DNA of 64,000 nucleotides from Alisma plantago-aquatica (lineage: Eukaryota; Streptophyta; Magnoliopsida; Alismatales; Alismataceae): contig OY856410.1 in NCBI GenBank assembly GCA_963693085.1, forward strand, positions 1,327,304,304 through 1,327,368,303, in the 5' to 3' direction. The notes beneath the pieces were generated by a model. It saw nothing but the letters and a program-made list of their open reading frames with translations, ran no database searches and was not told where the DNA came from. How positions within the stretch are numbered: the stretch's first letter is position 1; every line of letters starts with the position of its first letter. The translations under genes and the position numbers were made by a program. Positions 34,995-44,740 of this stretch are shown in pieces.

Positions 34995-37544
34995 ATGCAT
35001 GTTTTGCTCTTGGATTGCTGCTTCTTCTTGTTCTTAATTTTCCCATGCACGAAGTCCGCTCATCAGGATTCGACTTTCAAACCCACTGACGTTCTGCTGA
35101 TCAACTGTGGCTCCGATGGTAACGCCAGTGACTCCGACGGACGTCCGTGGCAGGGCGATGCTGCCTTCGTATCAAGCTCTGCCAATTCTTCGGCAGCCAC
35201 AACTCGCATGCCGGAGGTGCCCTTCACGACTGCCCGCATCTTCACAGGTCTTGTGACGTACTCCATCAATGTGACGGCGCGGGAGAGAAAGTTCGTGCGT
35301 CTATACTTCTACCCTTCAGTATATGGTGGCCGCAATGCTTCTGCTGCCGTGTTTCATGTTCAGATCGGTGACCACAAGCTTGTGTGGGATTTCAATCCAG
35401 AGAGCGAAGTGGAGGCGCTCAAGAACAAGCCCTCCATCGCACATGGCTACACATCGCTCATGGTCATCATGCGGGAGTACTCGCTGAATGTGTCAGATTC
35501 GGGTTTCGTCAACCTCACGTTTACCCCATCCTCAAGTTACCCCAGTTCCTACGCTTTTGTCAACGGCATCGAAATTGTATCCATGCCGGATATTTTCACC
35601 TCCATGGGTCACCTATATGTTGTTGGTTCCTCAGACACCTATTTCAACATCACTCCCACCACCGACCTAGAAACCATGCACCGTTTGAACGTCGGCGGGA
35701 TGTCTGTAACTCGTAACGCAGACTCGGGACTCTACCGGCAGTGGAGCAATGACGAACCCTATATCGTCCCTGGACCCCGCCACGGTTTGACCCACAGAAT
35801 TGATCCAGACATCACACTCAAGTACCCCTATGCGACCCCTAGATACATAGCCCCCCAGGAAGTGTACGAAACCGTGCGAACCATGACAGGAACTGCAAGC
35901 ATCAATGCTCAAATCAATCTGACATGGTCATTCACCGTCGACCCGGGGTTTTACTACCTGGTACGGCTACACTTCTGCGACGTGCAGGGTCTCTACAATA
36001 AGCCCAACCAGATAGTTTTCAGCATCTTTATAAACAACGAGACTGCCGAAGAGCAGGCCGACGTATATTCTTGGGCCACAATACTTGTCGGGAATGTGCA
36101 ACAAGGTTCTGCTCTTGGCGTGCCTTTCTACAAAGACTACGCCACGTACTTACCCTCCGGCCCCGGGAAAGTGGATCTTTGGCTCAGCCTTCACCCCAAC
36201 GCTGATACCAAGCCCGAGTTCCCCGACGTACGGCTGAACGGGATAGAAGTGTTCAAACTCAACAATGAGAACAATCTAGCGAGTCCCGGTCCTGCCATCG
36301 CCGGAGATACACTGGCCAACCACCACATTAGTGTCTCTGCTGTCATCGCCGGAGTCGTGGGTGGAATCGTATTAGTAGCTGGTCTCACCATTCTGTTCTT
36401 GGTGCTTCGTAGAAAGAAGAGACAGCGTATCATGAAGGCAAACACTCAGCAAGGACCCGCTAACAATCAGATGGGAAGTACTCTGTCATCCAATGCTTGC
36501 CACCGCTTCACCTTCACTCAAATTCAAGATGCAACGCAGGGCTTTTCTGAGACGCTAGTCATTGGTGTTGGTGGTTTCGGCAAAGTGTACAAGGGTTTGA
36601 TCCGTCCTAGTAAGTCCATGCCTACATCAAAGGAAAAAATTGAAGTTGCGATCAAGCGTGCTCACCCTACATCGCAACAGGGAATTCAGGAGTTTATGAA
36701 CGAGGTGGAGATGTTGTCCAAGTTGCGGCACCGACATCTCGTCGCATTGTTTGGCTTCTGTGACGACAGGGGAGAGATGATTCTAGTTTATGAATACTTG
36801 GCCAACGGCACCCTACGTGAGCACCTTAATGATAGCTCTATGAAACCTACACTCAGTTGGCAACAACGGCTACAGATCTGCATAGACGCGGCAAGGGGAT
36901 TGCACTACCTACACACTGGTATACAACACACCATCATTCACAGAGATGTGAAGAGTACCAATATCTTGCTAGATGATGCATGGGTGGCCAAAGTGGCTGA
37001 TTTCGGTCTTTGCAAGGTAGGACCGGAGATGGATCGACGGAATATCGTCTTAAGCACTGCAGTGAAGGGAAGCTTTGGGTACCTAGACCCTGATTACTTC
37101 CGCCGACAGAAGCTTACAGACAAGTCTGATGTGTACTCCTTTGGGGTCGTGCTTTTCGAGGTGATTTGCTCACGTCCTGCAGTGGATGTCAATCTGCCTC
37201 ATGAGCAAGTGAGTTTAGTTGAGTGGGCACGTTACTGTTATGACAATGGCTTACTGGAAACAATCGTAGATCAGAATCTTAAGAAACAAATCACTTCTGA
37301 CTGCTTTGCCAAGTTCATCGACACCGCCATCAAATGCACTTCTGAAAGTGGGATCAACCGTCCAACCATGGGGGACGTGCTGTGGAGTCTTGAGTCAGCA
37401 ATGCAACCGCAAGATGACTCCGAAAAGAAGCAAGACTCATCCACCACATGTAGCAACCTAATGGGCCATACCAGTATGGGATATGATGATTTCACTTCCA
37501 GTGATGTTTTGTTCTCTGAGATCGTAGATCCTAGAGGTCGGTAA
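34995..37544 (+). CDS. CrRLK1L malectin-like receptor kinase (FERONIA/ANXUR/THESEUS type), intact
   Basis: An 849-residue, intronless plasma-membrane receptor kinase. CrRLK1L members sense cell-wall state and RALF peptides in growth and reproduction. Signal peptide about residues 1-21 (MHVLLLDCCFFLFLIFPC). Malectin-like ectodomain about 26-425, opening PTDVLLINCGSDGNASDSDG and rich in N-glycosylation sequons. Transmembrane helix about 445-471, with RRKK stop-transfer after it. Kinase about 510-790: Gly loop GVGGFGKVYKG (524-534), VAIK lysine 554, HRD aspartate 651 (RD type), DFG aspartate 669, then GSFGYLDPDY. Length is normal for the family. I chose ATG 34995 because it gives the signal peptide; the longer frame upstream has no ATG. 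The kinase-coding 3' end is the first unit of a three-unit tandem array. Which family member it corresponds to cannot be settled without a tree. Confidence 0.96.
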   Translation: MHVLLLDCCFFLFLIFPCTKSAHQDSTFKPTDVLLINCGSDGNASDSDGRPWQGDAAFVSSSANSSAATTRMPEVPFTTARIFTGLVTYSINVTARERKFVRLYFYPSVYGGRNASAAVFHVQIGDHKLVWDFNPESEVEALKNKPSIAHGYTSLMVIMREYSLNVSDSGFVNLTFTPSSSYPSSYAFVNGIEIVSMPDIFTSMGHLYVVGSSDTYFNITPTTDLETMHRLNVGGMSVTRNADSGLYRQWSNDEPYIVPGPRHGLTHRIDPDITLKYPYATPRYIAPQEVYETVRTMTGTASINAQINLTWSFTVDPGFYYLVRLHFCDVQGLYNKPNQIVFSIFINNETAEEQADVYSWATILVGNVQQGSALGVPFYKDYATYLPSGPGKVDLWLSLHPNADTKPEFPDVRLNGIEVFKLNNENNLASPGPAIAGDTLANHHISVSAVIAGVVGGIVLVAGLTILFLVLRRKKRQRIMKANTQQGPANNQMGSTLSSNACHRFTFTQIQDATQGFSETLVIGVGGFGKVYKGLIRPSKSMPTSKEKIEVAIKRAHPTSQQGIQEFMNEVEMLSKLRHRHLVALFGFCDDRGEMILVYEYLANGTLREHLNDSSMKPTLSWQQRLQICIDAARGLHYLHTGIQHTIIHRDVKSTNILLDDAWVAKVADFGLCKVGPEMDRRNIVLSTAVKGSFGYLDPDYFRRQKLTDKSDVYSFGVVLFEVICSRPAVDVNLPHEQVSLVEWARYCYDNGLLETIVDQNLKKQITSDCFAKFIDTAIKCTSESGINRPTMGDVLWSLESAMQPQDDSEKKQDSSTTCSNLMGHTSMGYDDFTSSDVLFSEIVDPRGR

Positions 37545-37886
37545 TCACTCTTGACACATATGCCCCATCCTTGAAGATCTTGTCTAAGAATATCATAGTA
37601 TGCTTCTTGCTAAGGATTGATGTGATGGATTATAGACTACTGGCTAGGAATAACTACAAACTCAGCTTTAATTTTATATTTTCTACATGCTTGATATTTT
37701 CTAAATTATTGATTGACATGTCAATTTTATTTTATTTGTTCTTTGTGGATTGTTTGTTGAAAATTATTGGTTGACAAATAGCCGCGTCTAGCTTATATTA
37801 TTCAAAGAAATACCGAGAGTCAATTGTAGTATCCTCTAATTTGACTATTCTTCATAATTTATTTTAACATATAGGTTTTTCAAGAA
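37545..37886 (+). other. 3' flank of the receptor gene (repeated per unit)
   Basis: AT-rich non-coding sequence after the stop codon, repeated at 39074-39414 and 40602-40942. It presumably includes the 3' UTR and polyadenylation region. It also has to serve as upstream region of the next kinase copy. I see no canonical AATAAA close to the stop. Confidence 0.55.
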
Positions 37887-37969
37887 ACCCCCACAGGGAT
37901 AGATGGTAGAGCGAGTGGGATAGCATGTACAGTGATAGATGCTCCTGTGGGGGTTATCCCACTCGCTCT
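37887..37969. repeat. Interlocked inverted repeats (order A-B-A'-B'), unit 1
   Basis: A = ACCCCCACAGG (37887-37897), B = AGAGCGAGTGGGATA (37908-37922), A' = CCTGTGGGGGT (37944-37954), B' = TATCCCACTCGCTCT (37955-37969). Both pairs are perfect complements, and the order is that of a pseudoknot rather than nested hairpins. A small GCAT/ATGC pair (37923-37926 and 37939-37942) lies in the B loop. The start codon of the next kinase frame (37925) lies within this structure. Confidence 0.9.
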
Positions 37970-39073
37970 AGCACAATGTGGGGGCCTGTTAAGAATCAGA
38001 TGCGAAGTACTCTGTCATCCAATGTTTGCGACCGCTTCACCTTTACTGAAATTCAGGATGCAACGCAGGGCTTTTCCGAGAGGCTAGTCATTGGCGTTGG
38101 AGGTTTCGGCAAAGTGTACAAGGGTTTGATCCGTCCTAGTAAGTCCATGCCTACATCAAAGGAAAAAATTGAAGTTGCCATCAAGCGTGCTCACCCTACA
38201 TCGCAACAGGGAATTCAAGAGTTTATGAACGAGGTGGAGATGTTGTCCAAGTTGCGGCACCGACATCTCGTCTCATTGTTTGGCTTCTGTGACGACAGGG
38301 GAGAGATGATTCTAGTTTATGAATACTTGGCCAACGGCACCCTACGTGAACACCTGTATGATAGCTCTATGAAACCTACACTCAATTGGCAACAACGGCT
38401 ACAGATCTGCATAGACGCGGCAAGGGGATTGCACTACCTACACACTGGTATACAACACACCATCATTCACAGAGATGTGAAGAGTACCAATATCTTGCTA
38501 GATGATGCATGGGTGGCCAAAGTGGCTGATTTCGGTCTTTGCAAGGTAGGACCGGAGATGGATCGACGGAATATCGTCCTAAGCACTGCAGTGAAGGGAA
38601 GCTTTGGGTACCTAGACCCTGATTACTTCCGCCGACAGAAGCTTACAGACAAGTCTGATGTGTACTCCTTTGGGGTCGTGCTTTTCGAGGTGATTTGCTC
38701 ACGTCCTGCAGTGGATGTCAATCTGCCTCATGAGCAAGTGAGTTTAGTTGAGTGGGCACGTTACTGTTATGACAATGGCTTACTGGAAACAATCGTAGAT
38801 CAGAATCTTAAGAAACAAATCACTTCTGACTGCTTTGCCAAGTTCATCGACACCGCCATCAAATGCACTTCTGAAAGTGGGATCAACCGTCCAACCATGG
38901 GGGACGTGCTGTGGAGCCTTGAGTCAGCAATGCAACCGCAAGATGACTCCGAAAAGAAGCAAGACTCATCCACCACATGTAGCAACCTAATGGGCCATAC
39001 CAGTATGGGATATGATGATTTCACTTCCAGTGATGTTTTGTTCTCTGAGATCGTAGATCCTAGAGGTCGGTAA
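37925..39073 (+). CDS. Kinase-only CrRLK1L derivative, tandem copy 1
   Basis: A 382-codon intact frame. The first 23 residues (MYSDRCSCGGYPTRSSTMW..) come from the duplicated 3' flank and inverted repeat. From residue 24 (NQM) it is the receptor's cytoplasmic part. There is no signal peptide, ectodomain or membrane helix, so if expressed it would be a cytoplasmic kinase comparable in architecture to RLCKs. Gly loop, VAIK lysine (87), HRD aspartate (184) and DFG aspartate (202) are all intact. A handful of substitutions separate it from the parent (TFTQ to TFTE, ETLV to ERLV, VALF to VSLF, HLND to HLYD, LSWQ to LNWQ). Lack of stops despite duplication suggests youth or constraint. Its promoter would have to be the parent's 3' flank. 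Confidence 0.8.
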   Translation: MYSDRCSCGGYPTRSSTMWGPVKNQMRSTLSSNVCDRFTFTEIQDATQGFSERLVIGVGGFGKVYKGLIRPSKSMPTSKEKIEVAIKRAHPTSQQGIQEFMNEVEMLSKLRHRHLVSLFGFCDDRGEMILVYEYLANGTLREHLYDSSMKPTLNWQQRLQICIDAARGLHYLHTGIQHTIIHRDVKSTNILLDDAWVAKVADFGLCKVGPEMDRRNIVLSTAVKGSFGYLDPDYFRRQKLTDKSDVYSFGVVLFEVICSRPAVDVNLPHEQVSLVEWARYCYDNGLLETIVDQNLKKQITSDCFAKFIDTAIKCTSESGINRPTMGDVLWSLESAMQPQDDSEKKQDSSTTCSNLMGHTSMGYDDFTSSDVLFSEIVDPRGR

Positions 39074-39414
39074 TCACTCTTGACACATATGCCCCATCCT
39101 TGAAGATCTTGTCTAAGAATATCATAGTATGCTTCTTGCTAAGGATTGATGTGATGGATTATAGACTACTGGCTAGGAATAACTACAAACTCAGCTTTAA
39201 TTTTATATTTTCTACATGCTTGATATTTTCTAAATTATTGATTGACATGTCAATTTTATTTTATTTGTTCTTGTGGATTGTTTGTTGAAAATTATTGGTT
39301 GACAAATAGCCGCGTCTAGCTTATATTATTCAAAGAAATACCGAGAGTCAATTGTAGTATCCTCTAATTTGACTATTCTTCATAATTTATTTTAACATAT
39401 AGGTTTTTCAAGAA

Positions 39415-39497
39415 ACCCCCACAGGGATAGATGGTAGAGCGAGTGGGATAGCATGTACAGTGATAGATGCTCCTGTGGGGGTTATCCCACTCGCTCT
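39415..39497. repeat. Interlocked inverted repeats, unit 2
   Basis: Identical arrangement to 37887-37969, offset by 1528 bp, with both arm pairs perfectly complementary. Confidence 0.9.
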
Positions 39498-40601
39498 AGC
39501 ACAATGTGGGGGCCTGTTAAGAATCAGATGGGAAGTACTCTGTCATCCAATGTTTGCGACCGCTTCACCTTTACTGAAATTCAGGATGCAACGCAGGGCT
39601 TTTCCGAGAGGCTAGTCATTGGCGTTGGAGGTTTCGGCAAAGTGTACAAGGGTTTGATCCGTCCTAGTAAGTCCATGCCTACATCAAAGGAAAAAATTGA
39701 AGTTGCCATCAAGCGTGCTCACCCTACATCGCAACAGGGAATTCAAGAGTTTATGAACGAGGTGGAGATGTTGTCCAAGTTGCGGCACCGACATCTCGTC
39801 TCATTGTTTGGCTTCTGTGACGACAGGGGAGAGATGATTCTAGTTTATGAATACTTGGCCAACGGCACCCTACGTGAACACCTGTATGATAGCTCTATGA
39901 AACCTACACTCAATTGGCAACAACGGCTACAGATCTGCATAGACGCGGCAAGGGGATTGCACTACCTACACACTGGTATACAACACACCATCATTCACAG
40001 AGATGTGAAGAGTACCAATATCTTGCTAGATGATGCATGGGTGGCCAAAGTGGCTGATTTCGGTCTTTGCAAGGTAGGACCGGAGATGGATCGACGGAAT
40101 ATCGTCCTAAGCACTGCAGTGAAGGGAAGCTTTGGGTACCTAGACCCTGATTACTTCCGTCGACAGAAGCTTACAGACAAGTCTGATGTGTACTCCTTTG
40201 GGGTCGTTCTTTTCGAGGTGATTTGCTCACGTCCTGCAGTGGATGTCAATCTGCCTCATGAGCAAGTGAGTTTAGTTGAGTGGGCACGTTACTGTTATGA
40301 CAATGGCTTACTGGAAACAATCGTAGATCAGAATCTTAAGAAACAAATCACTTCTGACTGCTTTGCCAAGTTCATCGACACCGCCATCAAATGCACTTCT
40401 GAAAGTGGGATCAACCGTCCAACCATGGGGGACGTGCTGTGGAGCCTTGAGTCAGCAATGCAACCGCAAGATGACTCCGAAAAGAAGCAAGACTCATTCA
40501 CCACATGTAGCAACCTAATGGGCCATACCAGTATGGGATATGATGATTTCACTTCCAGTGATGTTTTGTTCTCTGAGATCGTAGATCCTAGAGGTCGGTA
40601 A
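39453..40601 (+). CDS. Kinase-only CrRLK1L derivative, tandem copy 2
   Basis: A 382-codon frame differing from the copy at 37925 by two residues (Arg to Gly in NQM.STL, and Ser to Phe in DS.TTCSN near the C-terminus). All catalytic residues are kept at the same positions. It has the same architecture and origin as copy 1: an N-terminal 23 residues drawn from the inverted-repeat region, then the whole receptor cytoplasmic domain. Near-identity in both coding and flanking sequence points to a very recent duplication or gene conversion. Confidence 0.8.
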   Translation: MYSDRCSCGGYPTRSSTMWGPVKNQMGSTLSSNVCDRFTFTEIQDATQGFSERLVIGVGGFGKVYKGLIRPSKSMPTSKEKIEVAIKRAHPTSQQGIQEFMNEVEMLSKLRHRHLVSLFGFCDDRGEMILVYEYLANGTLREHLYDSSMKPTLNWQQRLQICIDAARGLHYLHTGIQHTIIHRDVKSTNILLDDAWVAKVADFGLCKVGPEMDRRNIVLSTAVKGSFGYLDPDYFRRQKLTDKSDVYSFGVVLFEVICSRPAVDVNLPHEQVSLVEWARYCYDNGLLETIVDQNLKKQITSDCFAKFIDTAIKCTSESGINRPTMGDVLWSLESAMQPQDDSEKKQDSFTTCSNLMGHTSMGYDDFTSSDVLFSEIVDPRGR

Positions 40602-40942
40602 TCACTCTTGACACATATGCCCCATCCTTGAAGATCTTGTCTAAGAATATCATAGTATGCTTCTTGCTAAGGATTGATGTGATGGATTATAGACTACTGG
40701 CTAGGAATAACTACAAACTCAGCTTTAATTTTATATTTTCTACATGCTTGATATTTTCTAAATTATTGATTGACATGTCAATTTTATTTTATTTGTTCTT
40801 GTGGATTGTTTGTTGAAAATTATTGGTTGACAAATAGCCGCGTCTAGCTTATATTATTCAAAGAAATACCGAGAGTCAATTGTAGTATCCTCTAATTTGA
40901 CTATTCTTCATAATTTATTTTAACATATAGGTTTTTCAAGAA

Positions 40943-41025
40943 ACCCCCACAGGGATAGATGGTAGAGCGAGTGGGATAGCATGTACAGTGATAGATGCTC
41001 ATGTGGGGGTTATCCCACTCGCTCT
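40943..41025. repeat. Interlocked inverted repeats, unit 3
   Basis: Same cluster as in units 1 and 2, but A' has one mismatch (CATGTGGGGGT instead of CCTGTGGGGGT). No kinase copy follows: the unit ends at 41036 against retroelement sequence. Confidence 0.85.
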
Positions 41026-41874
41026 AGCACAATGTGACTAAAACTCCATCAACGATCCAAAACCTCTCTCGAGGATGACGAATCAACACCTCTGGATATC
41101 TCATATACCCTCTCAGGTATGGAATATTCAAAGATGTTAGGAACTATATTCCCTTGGACCACCTCCTTTCAAATTCAACCCAAACTACATTATCTTATTC
41201 ATTTCTACAACTAATCTCTTGATCTATGTATAAATAGAAGTTCAAACAAGAAAGAGACCAACCAAACCAACAATCATAATTGAAAAGATAAGATAGAACA
41301 TATAGCATACTAGATCTGAAACAAAACTACTTATTTAAAGTAAAAGTACATAAACATGCCCAAAATAGCCTACATAGCTAAGAAGGAGCTCAACTAGCCA
41401 TGGACAAGTATAGTCGACACTAAACAAAGATGGAAGAACATCATTCGTATAGAAAAAAGGAGAAAAATAAAAGAAAGGGGGAGAGGAAGAGATATATCGT
41501 GTAGAGGAGAGGTGGTTCTCGCTCCTTAGCCTTCGAAAGGGCTGGATCTCATCATTGGATCATCCTCCTTGATCTTCTGGACTCCTAAGCATGATTTCTC
41601 CTTGATTCTTCCTCGAGCATCATCCTTGCTAGATGTATGGAGACAGAAGGTGGATGGAAATATCTGGAAATAGATGGAATATGATGGAAAGTGGAGATGG
41701 ATGGAGGCAAGTTGTAGGGATGGATGTAGGATACGTTCTTCGGTCCTCTCAGACCTTGGAGCCCTCCCACGGAGCTTTGGGAACCGCTGGTCACCGGAGG
41801 GAACCCCCAAAAAGTCTGAGTTGCAGAACATAGATCGGAACAACATAACCCCTTCCAATGTTGCAAAGGGTGGG

Positions 41875-41884
41875 TATTTATAAG
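41875..41884 (-). promoter_or_regulatory. TATA box of left LTR-like region
   Basis: The minus strand reads CTTATAAATA, about 50 bp downstream (in transcription sense) of the palindromic repeat cluster. Confidence 0.4.
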
Positions 41885-41929
41885 AATGGTGGTCACTACA
41901 GCTATAGCAGACGAGACGGTGGTAGAGGT

Positions 41930-42085
41930 CACGACCCTTGTAGTTGTCAAAATGGTTGCAACGACCGATACGGTAGTAGCAGTTGCGACCCTTGTAGCGA
42001 CCGAAACCCTTTGTAATGGTCACGACCCTTATATCAGCCAAAACCCTTTGAAGCAGTCGCGACCCTGGTAGCAGTCGCGACCTTA
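41930..42085. repeat. Degenerate repeats with GTCGCGAC palindromes
   Basis: Imperfect units of the type GTCGCGACCCTTGTAGC with interspersed CCGAAACCCTTTG. The perfect 8-bp palindrome GTCGCGAC occurs at 42055-42062 and 42074-42081, and weaker forms lie further left. Confidence 0.7.
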
Positions 42086-42383
42086 CTCCTTCGGGACAAA
42101 CCCACTCTGGGGGGGTATTACTGGTGGTCGATGGGCCCATGCCGATGAACTTTATGATTGATGCAGGACAACCATCTCCTAAGATGGTGCACATAATGCT
42201 ATGTTTGTGGGGCAGAATCTGGAGAATTGATATTTTCTTGACTTTCGTGCCCACAAGTCCCAAAATTAGCTATAGAGCAACTCTAACTTTAAAATGATAT
42301 AAATTAAGTCTATAATGGCACAAAACCTTAAATAAATACCTACCATAAATGCCTAAATTTAGGTGTTATTAGTGCATCAAAAT

Positions 42384-43860
42384 CCCCTAAGCTTAAATGC
42401 TTGTCTCCCTCGAGCAACACTCCCCTCAAACCTATTTGAGACAAGTCAGTAAAAAAGACAAATAATATGAACTTCATTTCTCAACTATCCCCACCTGGAA
42501 GTCCAAAATCGGCACTTACCAACTAATGAACCAATAACTATTCTTGAGTGACCAAAAGTGTTCATTAAAGATTTCCACTCCTAGATTAGTGAAACAGTAT
42601 CAATAGACCTGTTAATATCTTAGTCAATCAGGCATATGCTTGGTGCATCATGTGATTTCCTATCTACATTGCTCTTTTCCTAACTACTGAACTAATTGGA
42701 AGAAGTTCTCCTTATAAGAGTAAATGAGGAGATCAATCATATTTATGGCCTACCAATAAGTGAAATGGGTAGAATGAAGTAGGTGGCCTATGAAGAATCA
42801 CAAGTAACTTTCAAATCATTTATGCATAAATAAAACATGATGAGCCTATATGAAGGAAGAAATAAGAAATGTATGAATCCTAATGCCTACTATTTTGAGT
42901 GTAATGATGCATGCACTAAAAGTCTCAACAGATTGATGAGAGTAGAAAAAATAATACACCACGTTTCTATTTTCATCTATTCTTGAGATTGATCTCCAGA
43001 CATCTTTTTCTCCCTCTTTATTTCATACTTTTTTTCTTTGCACTACTATTTTAGCTTGGTTGTAGAGTATGCTTGAGATTCACCATAACAACTCAAAAAT
43101 TCCCTTTTTTCATTTTATGAGTGTGGATGTGTATCCTTGAACTTTACTTTCAGAGGAAGACAACATGAGTGCATGATGAGAGAATGAATAATGCAAAAGA
43201 TATGGAATCTACATGAATTTGTTATGCAAGTAATTAATATGTAAATTGTTTTTTTTCAATTCAGCAATAAGAATATCACCATCATGTTACCTTTTGTACC
43301 AGGAGATTCAATTAAGAGAAAACAACTCAGGTTACATGATCATCTTGAGGTGGTAGATCAAATGTATGAAAAGAGGATGGAATCAAAAGATTAAGAGAAA
43401 ATGCATTTTGAAACAATGATATGTCCCTCTACTATCAACCTATGTATATGGTAACCTTTCTAAAAAGTCACATTTAAGGTATTGTGAATTATTTGTTTGG
43501 TTTGGGCTCAAACCCCATAATCATGCTCAATTCATGGATAATACTTTCATTCACATCAAATGTCCTCAAGTTGACTAATCCATACACTTCCTCTAGGTGA
43601 TGATGCCTTTAGAATTTGCAACTAAGCTTTCAAAGATATGAAAAGTTTTCTCAAATAAATTTTAAATTGCAGATTTCTTAGACAAGAAAACAAGAACACA
43701 CTCTATCATGAATGTAGAATCATGAAATAATGCTCCACAGTTATAGTTGATACTTGTTGATCCTACAAACTCAAAAAGATAAAATTAAAAAGAAAAATAA
43801 ACATATAGTTGTTCCAGTACCCCCTAAGCTTGAACTTACATGTGTCCTCATAGTCAAAAT
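42384..43860. other. Non-coding interior of gypsy-like element
   Basis: No coding capacity recognised. The phrase CCCCCTAAGCTTGAACTTA (about 43820) echoes the PPT-like CCCCTAAGCTTAAATGCTT at about 42393. The interval therefore appears to lie between two elements' 3' ends or is a duplicated end. Confidence 0.4.
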
Positions 43861-44740
43861 CTAATCAAAGTGGTGGAACCGTGGTACAGAATCAGAATGG
43901 TGGTTGTGACATGTTTGGATCTGGTAGATAGAAAGTGCCACTGAAGTTAGATAGTTGTTGTGGCATCTATGGAGGTTGCAGGTAGTTGGCAAACTGCACC
44001 TGGATCTAGTCAGGATCATAGTACAACTGTTAGTAGTACTCAATAGGTTGTAGGTGAGTGTGCATGTTCTCCTGGTTGGCCTGGAGAAGGCACTCATTGC
44101 AAAAATGTCCTACTGGCTCTAATGAAGCCGCCCCTAAATGTAGTGGTAGTTTGCCAATGTTTTTTATTACTATTTCTTCCCATGTTGCATTGATTGCATT
44201 ATCCCATACATATCTGTCGTAAATAAGGATCATCTTGCTGAGTAGGTGGTGGAGTGACATAACTTGATGCTCCTTGTCTTCGTGAAGACCAGTAAATCAA
44301 TGTGCATTGTGTGAATGGCATGGTTCCTCTTCCTCTTAGACGTCTCCACCTTGCTCTGGCTCGAGAACGTATATCCCCTCGGGTACTACTACTACATCTT
44401 CTGTTGGCCACCTCAAGTGGTACACCTGTCATAGACGGAATATGGGGTCGAGAAGAGCCCTTTCTCACAGTTGATCATCCATAGTGCAACATGCAAACAC
44501 CTTGCCTTCACATTTGATGACAAGAAGGGACCACTTGAAGTGTTTGAAGTCCAACTTGGAGGTGGTCCTGAAAGGGTTGGAGGTGGAGAGGTCGAGGTTG
44601 AGGTGCATTGTCAATGGTGTAATGATCCCTCCAAAGTGGATTGGGAGCTTCCTCTCCACCTGTCAATTGACCACAAGTATGTGCTGCAAGAAGAAGGAGA
44701 CGAGGTCGATGATGGAGTTTTGCAACGCCACTAAAAATCC
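43861..44740 (-). pseudogene. Unrecognised coding remnant of gypsy-like element
   Basis: Several overlapping minus-strand frames read from near a PBS-like site (about 44728-44745, resembling TGGCGCCGTTGC) towards lower coordinates. The best pieces are Arg-rich (RSRARARWRRLRGRG) and then Gln/Asn/Pro-rich (CNECLLQANQENMHTHLQP, YYQQLYYDPDQIQ). Position directly inside the putative 5' LTR suggests a gag-like product. I cannot match it to a known Gag domain. Confidence 0.35.

Larger units (their letters stand above)
36465..41036 (+). repeat. Three-unit tandem array of the kinase exon and 3' flank
   Basis: Units are 36465-37993 (1529 bp, inside the receptor gene), 37994-39521 (1528 bp) and 39522-41036 (1515 bp, missing the last 13-14 bp). 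Each spans from AATCAGATG through the kinase, stop codon, about 340 bp of 3' flank and an inverted-repeat cluster. Units 2 and 3 are almost identical to each other (two amino-acid differences) and differ more from unit 1. This indicates two successive duplication steps. Confidence 0.95.
41035..42383 (-). repeat. LTR-like end of a gypsy-type element (left)
   Basis: Read on the minus strand it starts TGATGCACTAATAACACC at about 42383. It is preceded on the right by a purine-rich AAGCTTAGGGGATTT that looks like a PPT. It ends ...AGTCA at 41035 against the kinase array. It contains a short palindromic repeat cluster (41930-42085) and a minus-strand TATA box at about 41875-41884. The 245-codon minus-strand frame across it has no protein-family features and is probably a by-product of the repeats. 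Confidence 0.45.

Noticed and set aside
38800..39024. Antisense 74-codon frames repeated in each kinase unit.
   Set aside because: They are shadows of the kinase coding strand and recur only because the units are duplicated.
41526..42263. A 245-codon minus-strand frame as a candidate gene.
   Set aside because: It runs across the TATA box and minisatellite of an LTR-like region and has no recognisable domain.
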